From Hygrophila difformis (Eukaryota > Streptophyta > Magnoliopsida > Lamiales > Acanthaceae), in the NCBI GenBank assembly GCA_030278955.1, contig JAOANR010000014.1, forward strand, positions 997,920-1,061,919: 64,000 nt of DNA, in the 5' to 3' direction. This document shows, piece by piece, positions 36,811 through 50,288 of the stretch; the first letter of the stretch is position 1, and each line of letters opens with the position of its first letter. Made by a program: the position numbers and the translations under genes. The notes beneath the pieces were generated by a model that worked only from the letters and a program-made list of their open reading frames with translations, was not told the DNA's origin and ran no database searches.

Positions 36811-39800
36811 CTTGTACACAGGTCCAAAGCCACCTTCGCCAATCTTGTTTACTTCATCTAAGTTGTTAGTGGCAGCTTTGATTTGTTTCAAGGAAAACGC
36901 AACTGTTTGGCAATTCTAGTCCTTCAAAATCTGTGGAAAAGAATAAAATGGGGTTAAGACAAACATGATCTTATCAACAGAAACAGAAGGAGAATACCCC
37001 TTTTTCGCGTTGTTAATTTGATTTCTAAGGTGAAAAGATAACCTCTTCTTGCTTTTCTTCTGCGTTTCACATAAACTCTCCAACAAAGGATGCCCGATAC
37101 CAACAAAATGATGAAGACTGAGAACTACAGGGACCAACAATATATGCTGTAATATTCTTTTGAGTTCCATCTGAACAAACCTTGAAATCTGCACACAGAA
37201 ACAGACAGATACAGCAAACCATCAAAGGTTTTGTTTTTTGGTGTATGGAGAATGTGAGAATAAGGAAAATTGAAAGGAAATTGACTGGAAGCCTCACTTG
37301 AATGACTGAAATAGCGGATACAAGAGAGCCATAATCCCCTCTATTACGGAATTCTTGTAGTTCCTTTACTGCCCCAGGTAAATTCTAATCTCCAAGGTAC
37401 CATCACCACAGTTGCATTGAAATGCTTAGACTACAGGGTCTCCCAGCTTCCAACGAGCCCTTGTTCAATGTTAAAATTTTTCAAGACTAAAATTTTCTGC
37501 AGTACAAACACAATCATAGAACAACACTAATTTCCTTGATATATGTATACATATATATATATTTATAGTATATATTAGTGTAATCGCAACCTGGACATAG
37601 ACATCAAACGTCCGACTTCCAAGACTGTTATAAGTTCCATCATTTGCCGAAAATTATTTCAGCAAAGTGCAGGCTGACATTGTAGCTTCCATTTTCCAGA
37701 CAGTAGTGGAAATATGTAATTGAAAGAGGACTGAGGGCGGGCTGTGGTGTAACAAGCCAGATAGATTTTGAAATCCTTGTAGTTTGAGACTGCTTGTGAA
37801 TATTGGAGATTAGACCCGTCCAGGACCTTTCCCGTGCTAACAAAGCCCCATTGATTAGGACTTAAATATCCTGCGACATCAGCTCCATCCCCCTCATAAA
37901 TAACCCTTCTGTTGCTTTCTCTGATGGTTAAATCTTCCCCACCACAGTTGACATTTAAAGAACATTTATCTCCACAAGTATGACAGAAATAATTTTCCAT
38001 CATTAGAATAATCTATTCCTCTCCATGAATGGTGAAAGAACCATATCAACTTACATCTTCGACAGGCTACATTCCTAGAACAAGGAACCATCTGTTGTCT
38101 GTTAAGATTACACACCAGCAATCAGCATCAGCCTCATTAATATTCTAACAAGAGATAAAAACAAGAACTAAAAACAAATCTTACAATATGTTCCCAGTTG
38201 ACGATCCTTTAAACAAGTTATCTTTTGGTTTCCTAAGAACAGGATTGAATTAGTTAATTATCACCACAAGATCAGAAGTCAGATTATGTGTTCAATAATG
38301 TACATAGAAATTCTAGACTTTTCGTTGACAGAGGCATGGTCATCAGGGCCCCTCAAAGTAAAGTTGTTGTATGAAAGATCGCTGCATAGCATGAGTAAAG
38401 CTCAGTTTCATTTCTGGATGTAGTAATGCCAAAAAACTCTAGTATATAAATTGATAAATACTACATGTTGCTTGAATCCCTCAGATTGCGTTGGGGAATG
38501 CTTCCACTCAACATGTTGCCAGTCGCAAACCTATTTCCAGGAATATTGCACAGTGAGTTTACAGAGGACAACAATAATCCAATATTCTATTTCATATTCA
38601 TTGATTTGGGATCGAACCAAGACTAGATTAAGCACAATAACTACATAAGTACTCACACAGTCTTCAGGTTCTAGCAATGTCGTTTGGAATCTCTCCAATT
38701 AACTTGTTGAAGCTGACATCCCTGACAAAAAGCTCAAAATGCAGAGGAAATCAAAAGCCTTTTTTCTAAGAACAGAGATGCATAATTATTGTTTAAGTGA
38801 TGCTAAACCACGTTTATTCCGTTATGTTTTGCATTTTAAAATGGTTACTCACAACAATTCAAGAAGCCTGAATGTCCAAATATATTCGGGGATTATTCCT
38901 GAAATGTTACAGTTTCTCAACACCCTACATCCAGGAAAAGGACATATAAATAACTTGTAGAATAGTGGGATAATGAGCAACCATTCTGCGTGTGTTATTA
39001 ACAACTTACTATGTTGTCAGCCCTGTGGTGCTCCTCAGTACTGGAAAGTCTTGGCGTGGCCCACCTATGTCGCTGATTCGCCTGAATACCGCTCAAATAA
39101 TAATAGAAAGTGATATGAAAAGTGAACCATGACAGGAAGTGAAAAACAAGGTTCAGATATTGCATAAAACTCACAAGTCTGTTAATTCACTCAGTAAAGA
39201 TATGCCTCGCGGAATAGGACCTTGCAGTCCACTTGCCTGCATTTCTCTTGATTGAGCGTTTAGAACAGTTAATGTTAGATCAATTGTTCAATAAAAATAT
39301 TAAAACATTCATGATTTTTGGATATGTAAGAACCCTACAATCTGTGAAGTTGTGTCCAGTTCTGAATGAAGTCTGGGATTAGTCCACTTAAGTTGTTGCT
39401 ATTTATCCTACTGCACTTCAAAGAAACCATCAGTCATCATATCAACAATCTACACATGGAATATGAAAACTATAATCGGCTTACAAATCATTTAAATTTG
39501 TCAGTGTAGAGAACGTTGCAGGCAATTGCCCCGTCAATTGATTGGAGGATAAGATACTGAGATTCAATCGATAGAAACGTATGATAAGATAATCAATCAG
39601 AGGGATTCTATGAATCATGATTATTATTAGAATCATAGGTAGATAATTCATTGAGGACAACGGTCTTACAGTGTTGAAAGGTTCTTCAGCTGTCCAATTT
39701 CAGAAGGAATAGGGCCAGTAAATTGGTTTGCTTCAAGGTTCCTAATCAAATCCCATCAACCAGAATAAAAATAGAAGAGTGGGACAAATAAGCCATGATT

Positions 39801-41145
39801 TAAACACACTCTTCCACACAAAAATTGAAATTGCCATATCCAGGATATAGATATATATACCACAATTCTGGATATTCAATGATTATAAGTTCAAGAAACA
39901 AGAATGGAAGCAAATCAGACATACAGGAACGTAAGAGTTGTAATATTTGCCAGCTGCTTTGGTATTTCCCCGGTTAAGCTATTAACAAGGACAGAACTGC
40001 ATAGAAATTCTGGCATTAACACTATTGTGAAAGTAACCCAACAAGTAGGATATGAACTCGAGCCTGAGTCCCAAGTATATTTCATATGAGACATACATAT
40101 ATGTCAATTTTGTCGAAAACCATTCATTTGGAATTGTACCGCTGAGGCGATTGTATGCAAAATCACTGAGAACAAAATGTTGGCCAAACTTGTCAGAAAT
40201 ATTTCATTCTACATCAAAAGCACTAAAGTTTGTTTTGTAAGAGAAGAATGACATTCAAAAGTTTCTTCTTACATCTCTTGGAGGTAGGGAAGCTTTGTAA
40301 TATTCACTGGAAGAGTCCCCGGAAGACTGAAAGCTTAATCACACTGCAAAGGGAAGTCATAAAGTAATACAAACACAGATACTATACAAAGAAGGGGCAA
40401 TGCAGATATGCAGCGGACAATAACTTGAGTACATTTTTGTAACGTGGCAAACGGTGTTGTTATTGAAGTTGCAGTTGCAGTCGACATAGCCCTCCGAATT
40501 ACTTGCCGGTGTTTGCACTACTGCCTCAACCCGCATAAATTGCCATTGAAACGCCAAAATTGAGCGCCCATCTCGGAGGCAATTTGTGCCAGAGCATCCA
40601 CTTAGGGCACAAAAAAATTAACAGCAAATGAATCTCACAATCTCCAAATCATTGAATTAAATTCGGAAACTCAACTCATAAATTCTATGGGTCCCAATAT
40701 CATGAATAATTGAAGAGGATCAAACAACTAAGATGATGAATGCCCAAAAGTCCAAAACGATTATATACGAAATAAATAATTAATGATGATGTAAACAGCT
40801 ACTATTTCTCTATCATTTTCCCATTGCAAGATAACTCCTGCATTCACTTGAAACTTTTTTCACATAAAAAGAAAAAGCGAACATCTAATTCCTCCATCTT
40901 TGTTTATTTACTTCCGTTCTGGGTTAATTTTCAACTCCTCCGTTTTAAAGAACCAATTTTTGTTTTCCAAAAAAAACAGCACAACCGTCGGAAAAGGGAG
41001 AGAACTGTGATCAATTACATACATATTACATACCTTCTATTTGAGGCACTACTTGTGATCCCGACAATTGGAACAGCCCCAAACAACAAACGGCAAGAAC
41101 CCAGGTAGCAAACGTGTTTGTAATAAACTCCATTTCCTCAAGCAT
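36811..41145 (-). pseudogene. Receptor-like kinase, copy 2: exons 1-19 only, with indels
   Basis: Corresponds to 7325-11651. The kinase exons 20-23 are absent because the sequence stops at the N gap. Many single-base changes break the frame: exon 19 (extra G near 36910), exon 18 (near 37121-37133), several in exon 17 (37345-37460) and exon 16 (37735-37785), exon 12 (missing T near 38670), exon 3 (missing T near 40335) and exon 2 (missing G near 40533). Nearly all are homopolymer or neighbouring-base length errors and they thin out with distance from the gap, so this is more likely poor consensus than a true pseudogene. Start ATG corresponds to 41145 or 41133. Confidence 0.85.
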
Positions 41146-42048
41146 CAACTTCTTTCAAGTGCTCAAGGATACACTAAACATATTTTAGGAACAATGGGTA
41201 AAATATAGGAGGCCCACGAACAGCCTTGAAAAATGACATCTTTCTCGAGAGAATGACACACAAATATGGAGTTATTGCTTTTCAACTGCCAAATTAATTT
41301 TTTATTATTGGATTAGTTGAAAATTATTAGTCCCCATTGTCAGTGTGTTACCCTGACAAGAAATCTTTTACTGCTTTCGGCCTTCCTCCTCCTCTCTGTA
41401 GAAACTAGAATGTAGATATTGATCACGCAATAGATACCTGCAGCGGCCAGCGTGTATGCGTGTCTCTCTACACGTCAGTAAAGACAGACAATGAGACAAA
41501 TATTGTCATGAATCATGGAGTATCATAATACTATAATAGTACTGTTATACTCTTGATTGCAATTCAGATTTCAGACCCACCAAAAATATGATTAATAACA
41601 CTCATAAACAAATGTAAAATTGCTAGTATTTACTAATGAATGAATGCAATTAAACCTTTTTTTTTATCTTTCTGAATATTAAAAGTAGAAGCAAAATTGA
41701 GAAAGATTATGCGTGTTTCCACAGGCAGCCTATCCCAAGTCCTAGCCACTGTTTGAGTTGAACATCATCAAACATAACATCGTCAAACATAACTTTCAAC
41801 CAATCTTAAATCTATTGACTATGTAAATGTAAATGATCAATCGGTATAATATAAGTTAAACAACTACTACAAATTAAAGTGCGACGGTGAGGGGTTTTAG
41901 GCAGGGAATTTTGATTTGTGAGCACCAAAGTCAAAAGTTGATTCTTTGATTTCGTTTACTGAATAGAAGTATATGTCAATATTTATTTCATGTGTATATT
42001 TTTCCAAATAATCCAAAATTCCAAATAGTTGTTATTTTAAAACTTGTA

Positions 42049-42794
42049 GGGTCAGTTTGGTTTGGAGGAATCTTAAATTATCGGTGGGAATGTGATTGTT
42101 GGGAATGTAAGATTACTGGGAATATGAGATTGTCGGGAATCTTAATTTTTGGTGTTTTAAGATTATTGCGTTTGGTTAGATCAGGAATCTCAGATTTCCA
42201 CTTCTAATTAATTTACTATAATGTCCTTGAATTTTAATTGAACAAATTTATAAATATGTTATTTTCCTACAAAATAGTGATAATATTTAAACCGAATTAT
42301 TTTTAAAAATATAAAAAAATCGTTATATATAATTTATTGTATGATAATTAATAATTTAATGTCACTAAATGCTTATTATTTTTATTTTTATATAGAAGAT
42401 AAATAAATTTTAAGCAAATATGAGAATATTTATTTTAAAAATATATTTAAATAATTTAAAATTTTCAATTGATTTTTAAAATTAAATTTCACATATTTAT
42501 CATTTTTTAGAATACAAATATCTAAATGTATAAAATAAAAGAAGTATAAAATGTAAGGGTATAAATGACACATTAGTACAAAAGTATGAGAAATTGAGGT
42601 GGTAATCTAAGAATATCTAACTCTTGGGTGGGAATGTGTGGGAATCACATTCCCACCCAAAACCCTCAACATTCCCAGCTCAGTGGAAATATAACATTAC
42701 TACGTAACAGATGCCGGCAAACCAAATGCGTACATATAATATTTCCTACCAAGTTTCGTAGTGGGAATTTTGAATTTCCAAAACCAAAACGCCC
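42049..42794. mobile_element. Tourist-like element, copy 2 of 12556-13300
   Basis: Same ends and the same GTA flanks; one extra A in the right terminal CCAAAACG run. Confidence 0.75.
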
Positions 42795-43149
42795 GTAGAG
42801 TCATTTCTCCTTGAAAAAATTCCAAGTGAAAAAGATGCTCTTGTTAATGTATTTAAAAAAGGACTTGGGCTACTAACAGTGAGTCAAAGTACATGTAATT
42901 AAAAACGTGGTACATTTATTTGTTTCAAGATGAATTTCCTTAAGAAAAAAAAAACGGAACAAATATATACACATATAAAATTGAAATTGAGGAAATAAAG
43001 ACTTCTAAAAGTGCCATTCAACATAATAATATATATATAGATTAACAATTTTTTTAAAAGGATTTGAATACTCGAAATATCAAATAGAGTACAAATTAAT
43101 GAAATCTCAATTAACTATAGCATGAAATATAAAATTAGGGAACAGTTAC

Positions 43150-43619
43150 GGTGTGGACGGATATCCGTGCGAACGTGCGGACAACGTCCGCAACCGTTGA
43201 ATTCGCAACTCAGCGACACGACATACACAACTCAGCGATAGAGCCAATCCAATTCAGCGACATTATTGTATTCATCTCAGCGATGTTTGAAGTTAGAGCC
43301 GTTTGAAAGGTTATTCATATTTTAAACGCATCTCAACGATGGAGCCTTCAGAATTCAGCGATATAGCCTATACAACTCAGCGACATTATTTATTCATTTC
43401 AGCGATACAATTTTATATTCCAGCGACATGGTTCTATGCATTTAAACGCATCTCAGCGGCATGGCCAACACAATTCAGCGACATGATATGCTATTCAGCG
43501 ATATGGCCAACACAATTCAGCGACTTGATATAGTAACCCTACAAATGATCTCAAACCGTTGGATGATGAAAATGATCAACGGTTGCGGACGACGTCCGCA
43601 CGGACGAAACGTCCGCACC
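43150..43619. mobile_element. CAGCGA-array TIR element, copy 2 of 13656-14123
   Basis: All 13 CAGCGA-type words and both inverted ends are retained; two single-base insertions (a G/A-run change near 43308 and an A near 43555) are the only differences seen. Confidence 0.65.
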
Positions 43620-43930
43620 CTACTATACACCTAAAAATTAAATCTATACTGCGATAAATTATATATGATGCGCCAATTAGTGGTGAACAAAATTTTACTT
43701 TTAAGAATTAAGGGTAGGGTTTTAATATATTTAATTATATACCTCTATATATTTATAATTGAAGCAATTGATTATAACTAACTAATAAAAAAATAATTCA
43801 ATCTTAAATTAATATATAAAAATACCAACAAAGGCAAAATAGATGAGTACTTCATAAAACAGTGACTAAACATATACCAAATTTAATGCAGAATAAACTT
43901 GTAGAAAATTCTTATGCGGGGGATGTTGGG

Positions 43931-44328
43931 TAGGGTTGTAAACGAACCGAATCGAACCGAATACCACAGTATTCGCTTTGATTTGATAAGCTTTTCGAAT
44001 ATTATCGAATCGAATCGAATTATTCTATAAGGTAATTTAATAATTAATAAAATTAATTTTAATTATTAAACTTAAATATTTAATTTGATTTATAGATCAA
44101 ATTTAATATTTTAATATTATATATAAATATATTTATATTAATTAGTAAATTAGTCACTAAAATTAACTTGTTAAATTATTTAACAAAATAAATTTATATA
44201 TTTATATATAATTTTAATATAAAATCGAATATCGAATCGAATCAAATATTAATCGAATATCAAAATTCCGAATAATTTCGAATCGAATCACGAATCAAAC
44301 CAAAAATATTTGATTCTTTTACAACCTA
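43931..44328. mobile_element. CGAATCGAA-rich TIR element, copy 2 of 14434-14831
   Basis: Identical length of 398 bp and the same GTTGGG flanks. Confidence 0.6.
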
Positions 44329-44586
44329 GTTGGGAGTAATTCAAACTTTTTCCCCAGTTCATAAACACATTGAATGGACTATGTAGTATGGGCCCAGCAG
44401 ATGTCAGTATTGGACCAGTCCATTTGGGCCCAACATTTCACTTTGTTTATTTAACCGAACCGAAGAAGTCGTTACGAGTTAAGTGCGACTTTGGTTAGTT
44501 TAGGTACAACTCTCAATGAGCACGGTACAACTGTTTCCGCAAGCAATAAATACTCCTACAACGGAATTTTGTCCGCGTTCACGGTA

Positions 44587-46961
44587 ATGGCTTCCGGTGA
44601 TAATATTCGAATGGATGAGGACGATTCCATCCCGCAATTCGTTGGCAAAGACGAATTCCAAGACGCCGTCGATGATTTCCCTTTCCAAGATTGCGATGAA
44701 TCATGTTCCGAACCTTTTGAATCCATGGTTCTGCATCGATCTCAGCCGGAGATCCCAATCCTGCTTCGGAAGGTGAATCCCCATCCCGGGATGGTCTCCG
44801 CCGCCGCAGATCAAATTCTCGTGATAAATCTTTCGTTAGCGATGCAAATGGTAAATCTTCGGTAGTTTCGGAAAATGAGTTGAGTCCTGGTGAGCGAAGG
44901 AAAAGGCTTTCAGAGAAAATTAGGGCTTTGGCAAAGAAATCGGAGGAATCAGGTTCTTCGGAGATAACAGAAATCTCGGAGGTCCCGGAAATATTTTAGG
45001 TGCAGAAGACAATGACAAGAAGGAAGAGCGTTTCTGCTGCGCAAACGAATGGTGCAAATGGTGGTAGCCGTGAGGATTTAGCAAGGGAGGAATCGAGCTT
45101 GAGAGATACCCGCGGCCCTGATTCAAGTCTTATATTGAATTTGGCTGGTATAGTAATAAAGGTAATCGGCTTCCAAATTCATATGTTTCTTAGTATATTT
45201 ATGTTCCCTGTACGATTTGTATACTACTTCTATATGTTTGTATTTGATCCTTTCGGGCTGTGGGCGCATTGCAAGCAGTGTATATTTCAGAAAATTAAAG
45301 ATATTTTGAATATTGGGTTTCAATTTGTGTCGCGGTCTGCGTACGAATGGTTAAAAGAACACCAAGCTATTTGGAAGCTTGGCTTGAAATGTGGTTGGGG
45401 TTTGTTGTGGTCAGCATATGTGTGTGCTGTCTTGGTGGGATTACTAGTATCAGCTTTTGTGATGGGTGGGATACTGATAAGGGTGGTTGTGGTGGAGCCA
45501 GTTAGAATACAGAGGAGTTTGAATTTTGATTATGTTGAGAAGAGTCCGACGGCATTTGTACCAGTGACAATAAAGCCTGAATTAAGCCATGATGTATACA
45601 TTGAGGGGAAGGCCGAATTTTCCCAGGCTAGTGAGTTAAGGGTTATTCCACCTAATCACAAATTGAAAGCTGCTGTTTCGCTGACATTACCCGAATCAGA
45701 TTACAATCGAAATCTTGGGATTTTTCAGGTTTGTGTTCAATGTTGTTACACTTGTTGCCAGTGAAGATCTTAAATTGTTCCATTTATGTAATCGGGTAAA
45801 TTTTGAAAGAAATGTTCGACTAAGATTTATGTCTCTGGTCGTGGTGAATGTTTGAATGTATCTGTTGGCTGTTAGACAAGTTAACACACTCTTCTAAAAT
45901 TATGAATATAGTTTGACGCTTGATTTGTGTGGTAACTATTTCAGTGCAGGACTCCTGCAGGATATAGTTCCTGCATTTGCATTTGCTACTTAATCTGTTG
46001 AATATATGCAACCTTTGGTACTTTACCATCTTTTCATATTATCTCATAATAGACCTGCCTTTGAGATTTTGATAGATTAAAAAAACAGTAGTGAATATCT
46101 TTGTGTTTTGAAACTTGCATTATCTTCCTGGCCAATCAACTTTGATCCAGGAAAGAAGAATATGACAGCATGCAATTTTTTCCCTTTTTTTTTGTTTGTT
46201 TTTTTTAAAGTTCTTCCTGTGCCCTTTTGAGTTTCTTGCCAATTAAGTTTTGTACACTTGATGGATGTGCACACATTAAGGACTTATAAGCTGCAGCAGA
46301 TAAAATTTGATGTCATTTGAACGTTGGGCTTCATGCATAGTGTCTTCAAAACATTTTAATTCAGTCAATTGTCTGGTGATGCTCTATGTATGGATCAATT
46401 TCTCGTTGATGTGTGCAGGTCTTTGATAGCTTATTTCTATGCTATACCATTTTAATTTTTATTCTGTTCACATGAAGGTCAGAGTAGAATTCGTTGCTGC
46501 TAATGGCAAAACCCTTGCAAGTTCAAAGCGTCCCTGTATGTTACACTTCAGAAGTCTACCAATCCGCCTTGTTCTGACATTGTTTAAGCTTGCCCCTATT
46601 TTAACTGGCTACACATCAGAAACCCAGACTTTGAAGGTAAACTTTAGAGGTTTTACAGAAGGTGATGTGCCAACTGCCTACTTAAGAGTGGTAATCGAAC
46701 AACGAGCTGAATTCTTGCCTGGTTCGGGTATTCCTGAAATATATGATGCCTCTCTTACCCTTGAATCCGAACTCCCCCTGCTGCTAAATCTCCTGTGGTT
46801 CTGGAAGAAGACACTATTTGTATGGATCAGCATGACTATATTTGGAATGGAGTTGGTTTTCCGCTCTCCTTTGCTGCAAGCCCCTTGTCCTCCCGAAAAT
46901 AACACTGAGGGAATCTTCAAATAGTGATACTGCTCAGAATGAACGCCCACGTAGAAGATAA
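44587..46961 (+). CDS. Seipin, copy 2, frame broken by single-base indels
   Basis: Exons 44587-45728 and 46478-46961. Compared with copy 1, one C is missing near 44725, one G near 44989, one T is added near 45031 and one C is added near 46861. These break the reading frame in the acidic N-terminus and again before the last residues. All are in short homopolymers. Since copy 1 is intact, errors in this contig are the likeliest cause. The luminal core and membrane spans read identically. Confidence 0.85.
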
Positions 46962-47398
46962 ATGAAATCGACGAAACTCTCAATAATTTAACAATAGACG
47001 GATAACAAATCCTACAAGTTTATTATCATTAGTTCTCTATGCTGTCGCACGGTGGTTCATTTACATACTTGTATTGATCGAAAATACGATTTTATTCTGA
47101 GTTGTATATATTCTCGAATGACTTCAGTTCTTCGATTGTTGTATTTACGCAATGGCAGACCTCAATTCATTTTGATAACTTTCAATCCATATTAAATTGA
47201 TTCATTTTGTCCATGAAGTGCCCAATAGGTTTTGCACATTTGACCGCTCAATGGATTCGACCGTTGCAAACCCCCTAAATTTCAAAATCCTTTGCCAGTT
47301 TAGTCGCCCCATCTTCTCTAAAGCACCCCTTGTCCCAAAACTGTCATTCGAAACCCTAGCCAGTAGCCACTCCTACCTTTAATTTTCTACATCAAGAT

Positions 47399-48223
47399 AT
47401 GGTTTCAAGGGTTGTTGAAGGAACTCCCACAAAATCCCCAAGGAACCGCGGCCTCCGCCACCGTTGCAGCCACCGGAATTCCCCTTACATGGAGGCCACC
47501 GCTGCTGCCAAGGCCGCCGCCTCCTTGGTGGTTGCTTCAATCTCCACTTGCCTCCGGCGCTTGATCAAAATCTTAGCCCGAGTATCCCGAGTTGTTGCTA
47601 CGCCGGAAAAACCCCACGCAAGCAGGGGTACCAAATCCTGGAGAACCCCTTGATAAGGTACAGTTCAATGAAAATTTTCCCCTCCCTCCATTGGTTTCCC
47701 CTGTCATGAATATTGTACTTCTTGACCTGAACGAAACGCTGGTGCACTCTACGTCGAGATCTCCCCCAGGAATATATTTTTTCGTGGTCAGGCCGGTGCT
47801 CAATGGGACAATAGATGAATTCTACGTTCTCAAGAGACCATTCTTGGATGAATTCTTGAGTTTTTTTAGCGACAGGTTTGAGATTGTTGTGTTCACGGCT
47901 GGAATTGAGGCTTAGGCCTCGCTTGTCCTGGATAATCTTGACTGTAGGAAGTTGATATCCCATCGGCTGTAACGTGATTCCATCCTGCCAGCAAATTGAT
48001 GGATGGTTTGTGAAAGATTTGTCGGACGGTTGGGAGGGAGCTTAACTGGGTTGTAATTGTGGATGATAATCCTAATTCCTATCAGTTTCAGCCTGATAAT
48101 GCAATCCCAATTAAGCCCTTTGTCGATGATCTCGAAGACCAGGAACTGAAGAAGTTGATTCACTTCTTTCAAGGATGCGGTTCGGCTGACACAAGGGATG
48201 CGATCAAGGTGTTCCTCGGATGA
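47399..48223 (+). pseudogene. CTD-phosphatase-like pseudogene, copy 2
   Basis: Matches 17904-18728, with the same frameshifts, the same in-frame TAG and the same DLNET catalytic change. Shared lesions show that the gene was already dead in the template sequence. Confidence 0.8.
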
Positions 48224-48482
48224 ACTTTTGTCGTGTAAAGTGTAAATTTATATTTAAAGATTGTTTCTTTACTCTTGTCTTAGGTTTATGTCACATAACT
48301 GATAAAGAAATTGAACACAGCTTGTTGATCATGAATGAATAAAGGAAAAAAACTGGGAGTGATCATAGATATATCGACACTATGTATATAACCATCCATC
48401 ATCAATATTACATTATTACTCTAAAATCATCCTCTACTAAGCAGAACATTGGCCATCATGTATCCGAAGATTGATGTTCAGT

Positions 48483-49571
48483 TCAGAGTTCATACCATAC
48501 CCTCTGGAACACCTTGATAATCAGATCATGATACTCTTCACAGTTCAATGTCAGGTAACAGGCCAAGAGTTCTTCAAGATCTTCAGCTCCGGTGATCCCT
48601 TTCTCCCTTATCATCTCAATCATTGAATCCCTAAACTCCTGTTGTGGGTTTGATGAGTTCTTCACCACTGCAAAGCTATCGTAGATGGTTTCACCCCCAA
48701 GAACCTGCGGCTGCTTCTTCCATTTCATTCTTGATCTCTTTATCTCTTCAAGGGCTTTAATTTTGCACTCTGTTCTTGGGGAATATGCTTTGATTCTGCT
48801 GCTGTGCTGCTTTGTTCTTTTGGAGAAGGATTCTGTGCTTGTGCAGTTAGGTTTTTTCCGACAGAGATGATCTTCAGGTTTGAGCTTTATTTCCTTTAGC
48901 TTCCTGTTGACTGTACGGATAGGGTCTTCAAACAACACATAATCTTCTTTAACTGAACTTGGACGAATGTTCGACACTTTGGACTGCTTTTTTCTTGAAG
49001 ACACTTCCAACTGAACTGCTCGTGCACTCTTATGTTCAACAGGAAAAACACATCTTTCCCTGGGAATTCCACCTCTCAACTCTTCAAAACATTGATCCTT
49101 CTGCCTTTGATTCTTGACATCACCATCTCTTGGATCGTCAGTCTTGTCCTTGCCTTGCCTGTCTTTTATCCTCCTGATGTCTGAAACCATCTCATTGAAG
49201 TTCTGGTGCCCTCTTCTCTCCACCCTTCTTTCCATGCCAATTTCTCCTTCGAGCTCAGGATCCGGATCCTGCCAAGGAGGGTTTTCCATGCTCATTCCGC
49301 CTGTACTCCTCCTCCCATGGATTCTCTCCCGACTGAATGAAATCCTCCAATAAGCATCATCCTCACCCATGCTGTAGAACTTCCCTTCTTCCCAACCACC
49401 ACCAGGCAATGACTTGCTGGGAGTTGGATAATACAATCCTCCACCTCTGCTTTTCCTCTCGGAATTGGTTGCCTTCTTCTGCTTCAACTTGAACAACCAA
49501 GAGAGGGGCAACACCTTAGTGATTATAGAAGTTGCAGATTTCCTTCCACCCCACTTCATTTGTTGATTCAA
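48483..49571 (-). CDS. OVATE family protein, copy 2
   Basis: Encodes the same 362-aa protein as 18988-20076, with the OVATE domain intact. Confidence 0.9.
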   Translation of the reverse strand: MNQQMKWGGRKSATSIITKVLPLSWLFKLKQKKATNSERKSRGGGLYYPTPSKSLPGGGWEEGKFYSMGEDDAYWRISFSRERIHGRRSTGGMSMENPPWQDPDPELEGEIGMERRVERRGHQNFNEMVSDIRRIKDRQGKDKTDDPRDGDVKNQRQKDQCFEELRGGIPRERCVFPVEHKSARAVQLEVSSRKKQSKVSNIRPSSVKEDYVLFEDPIRTVNRKLKEIKLKPEDHLCRKKPNCTSTESFSKRTKQHSSRIKAYSPRTECKIKALEEIKRSRMKWKKQPQVLGGETIYDSFAVVKNSSNPQQEFRDSMIEMIREKGITGAEDLEELLACYLTLNCEEYHDLIIKVFQRVWYEL

Positions 49572-50288
49572 TGAATCAAAGGAATGAATTAGTGAAATCT
49601 ATGTATAGGACTAGATCAAGGTTAAGGGAAAGGAGAAGGGTAGATGAATAATGGAGGGAGAGTAGTATAGGATTAGACAGTTAGGGGGCAGTTAGGACAA
49701 GAGAGAAGGGGGGACTTAACCTTAAAGAAAGAGGGCTGATAATTATTTCAAAAGAAAGGCCCGCCCTTGATCCTGTGACAACTTTTCACCCTACTACTTT
49801 CTACTTTGTACCTCTATAAAGGTTCATTCTTTGGGGGCTCCCGGGATCCCAACTCCCTGCAGAAGACGGGTCCCCCAAGAGTCATGATTGTGTTCTTTTA
49901 TTTTGGTCACATGTTTGCCCAACATAGATGGTAATATGATAGCAGTGGAATTTGTACGATGATGTAGGATTTGATGTGAGGGAATGAAGTTTTATATGAC
50001 AAAGGTACTTGACTGTAATAATTGTACAGACTACCTTGCTGGTTCCTGTCTGGTTATATGTCTCTTACGAGTTACAACAAATCAATTGACAAAACAGATT
50101 CTTGAGGACCTCCGAGGTCGAGGACTCTAAACACCGGATGGGATTATAGTACTTTTTACTTGCATACACAGAACCACCAAGAACAGAGACAATTACTTCA
50201 TACAACTATATCAGTATGTTAACAAAGAAATTTACAAGGGAACATTTTCCAGACTAGTAATATAAGAATATCCTCGCCAGAGTCAAGA

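Noticed and set aside
36033..36842. Open frames crossing the N gap on both strands
   Set aside because: They consist mostly of undetermined residues and carry no information.
36811..41145. Receptor kinase copy 2 as an evolved truncated receptor lacking a kinase domain
   Set aside because: Truncation coincides exactly with the assembly gap and indels cluster at the contig end; an artefact is more likely.
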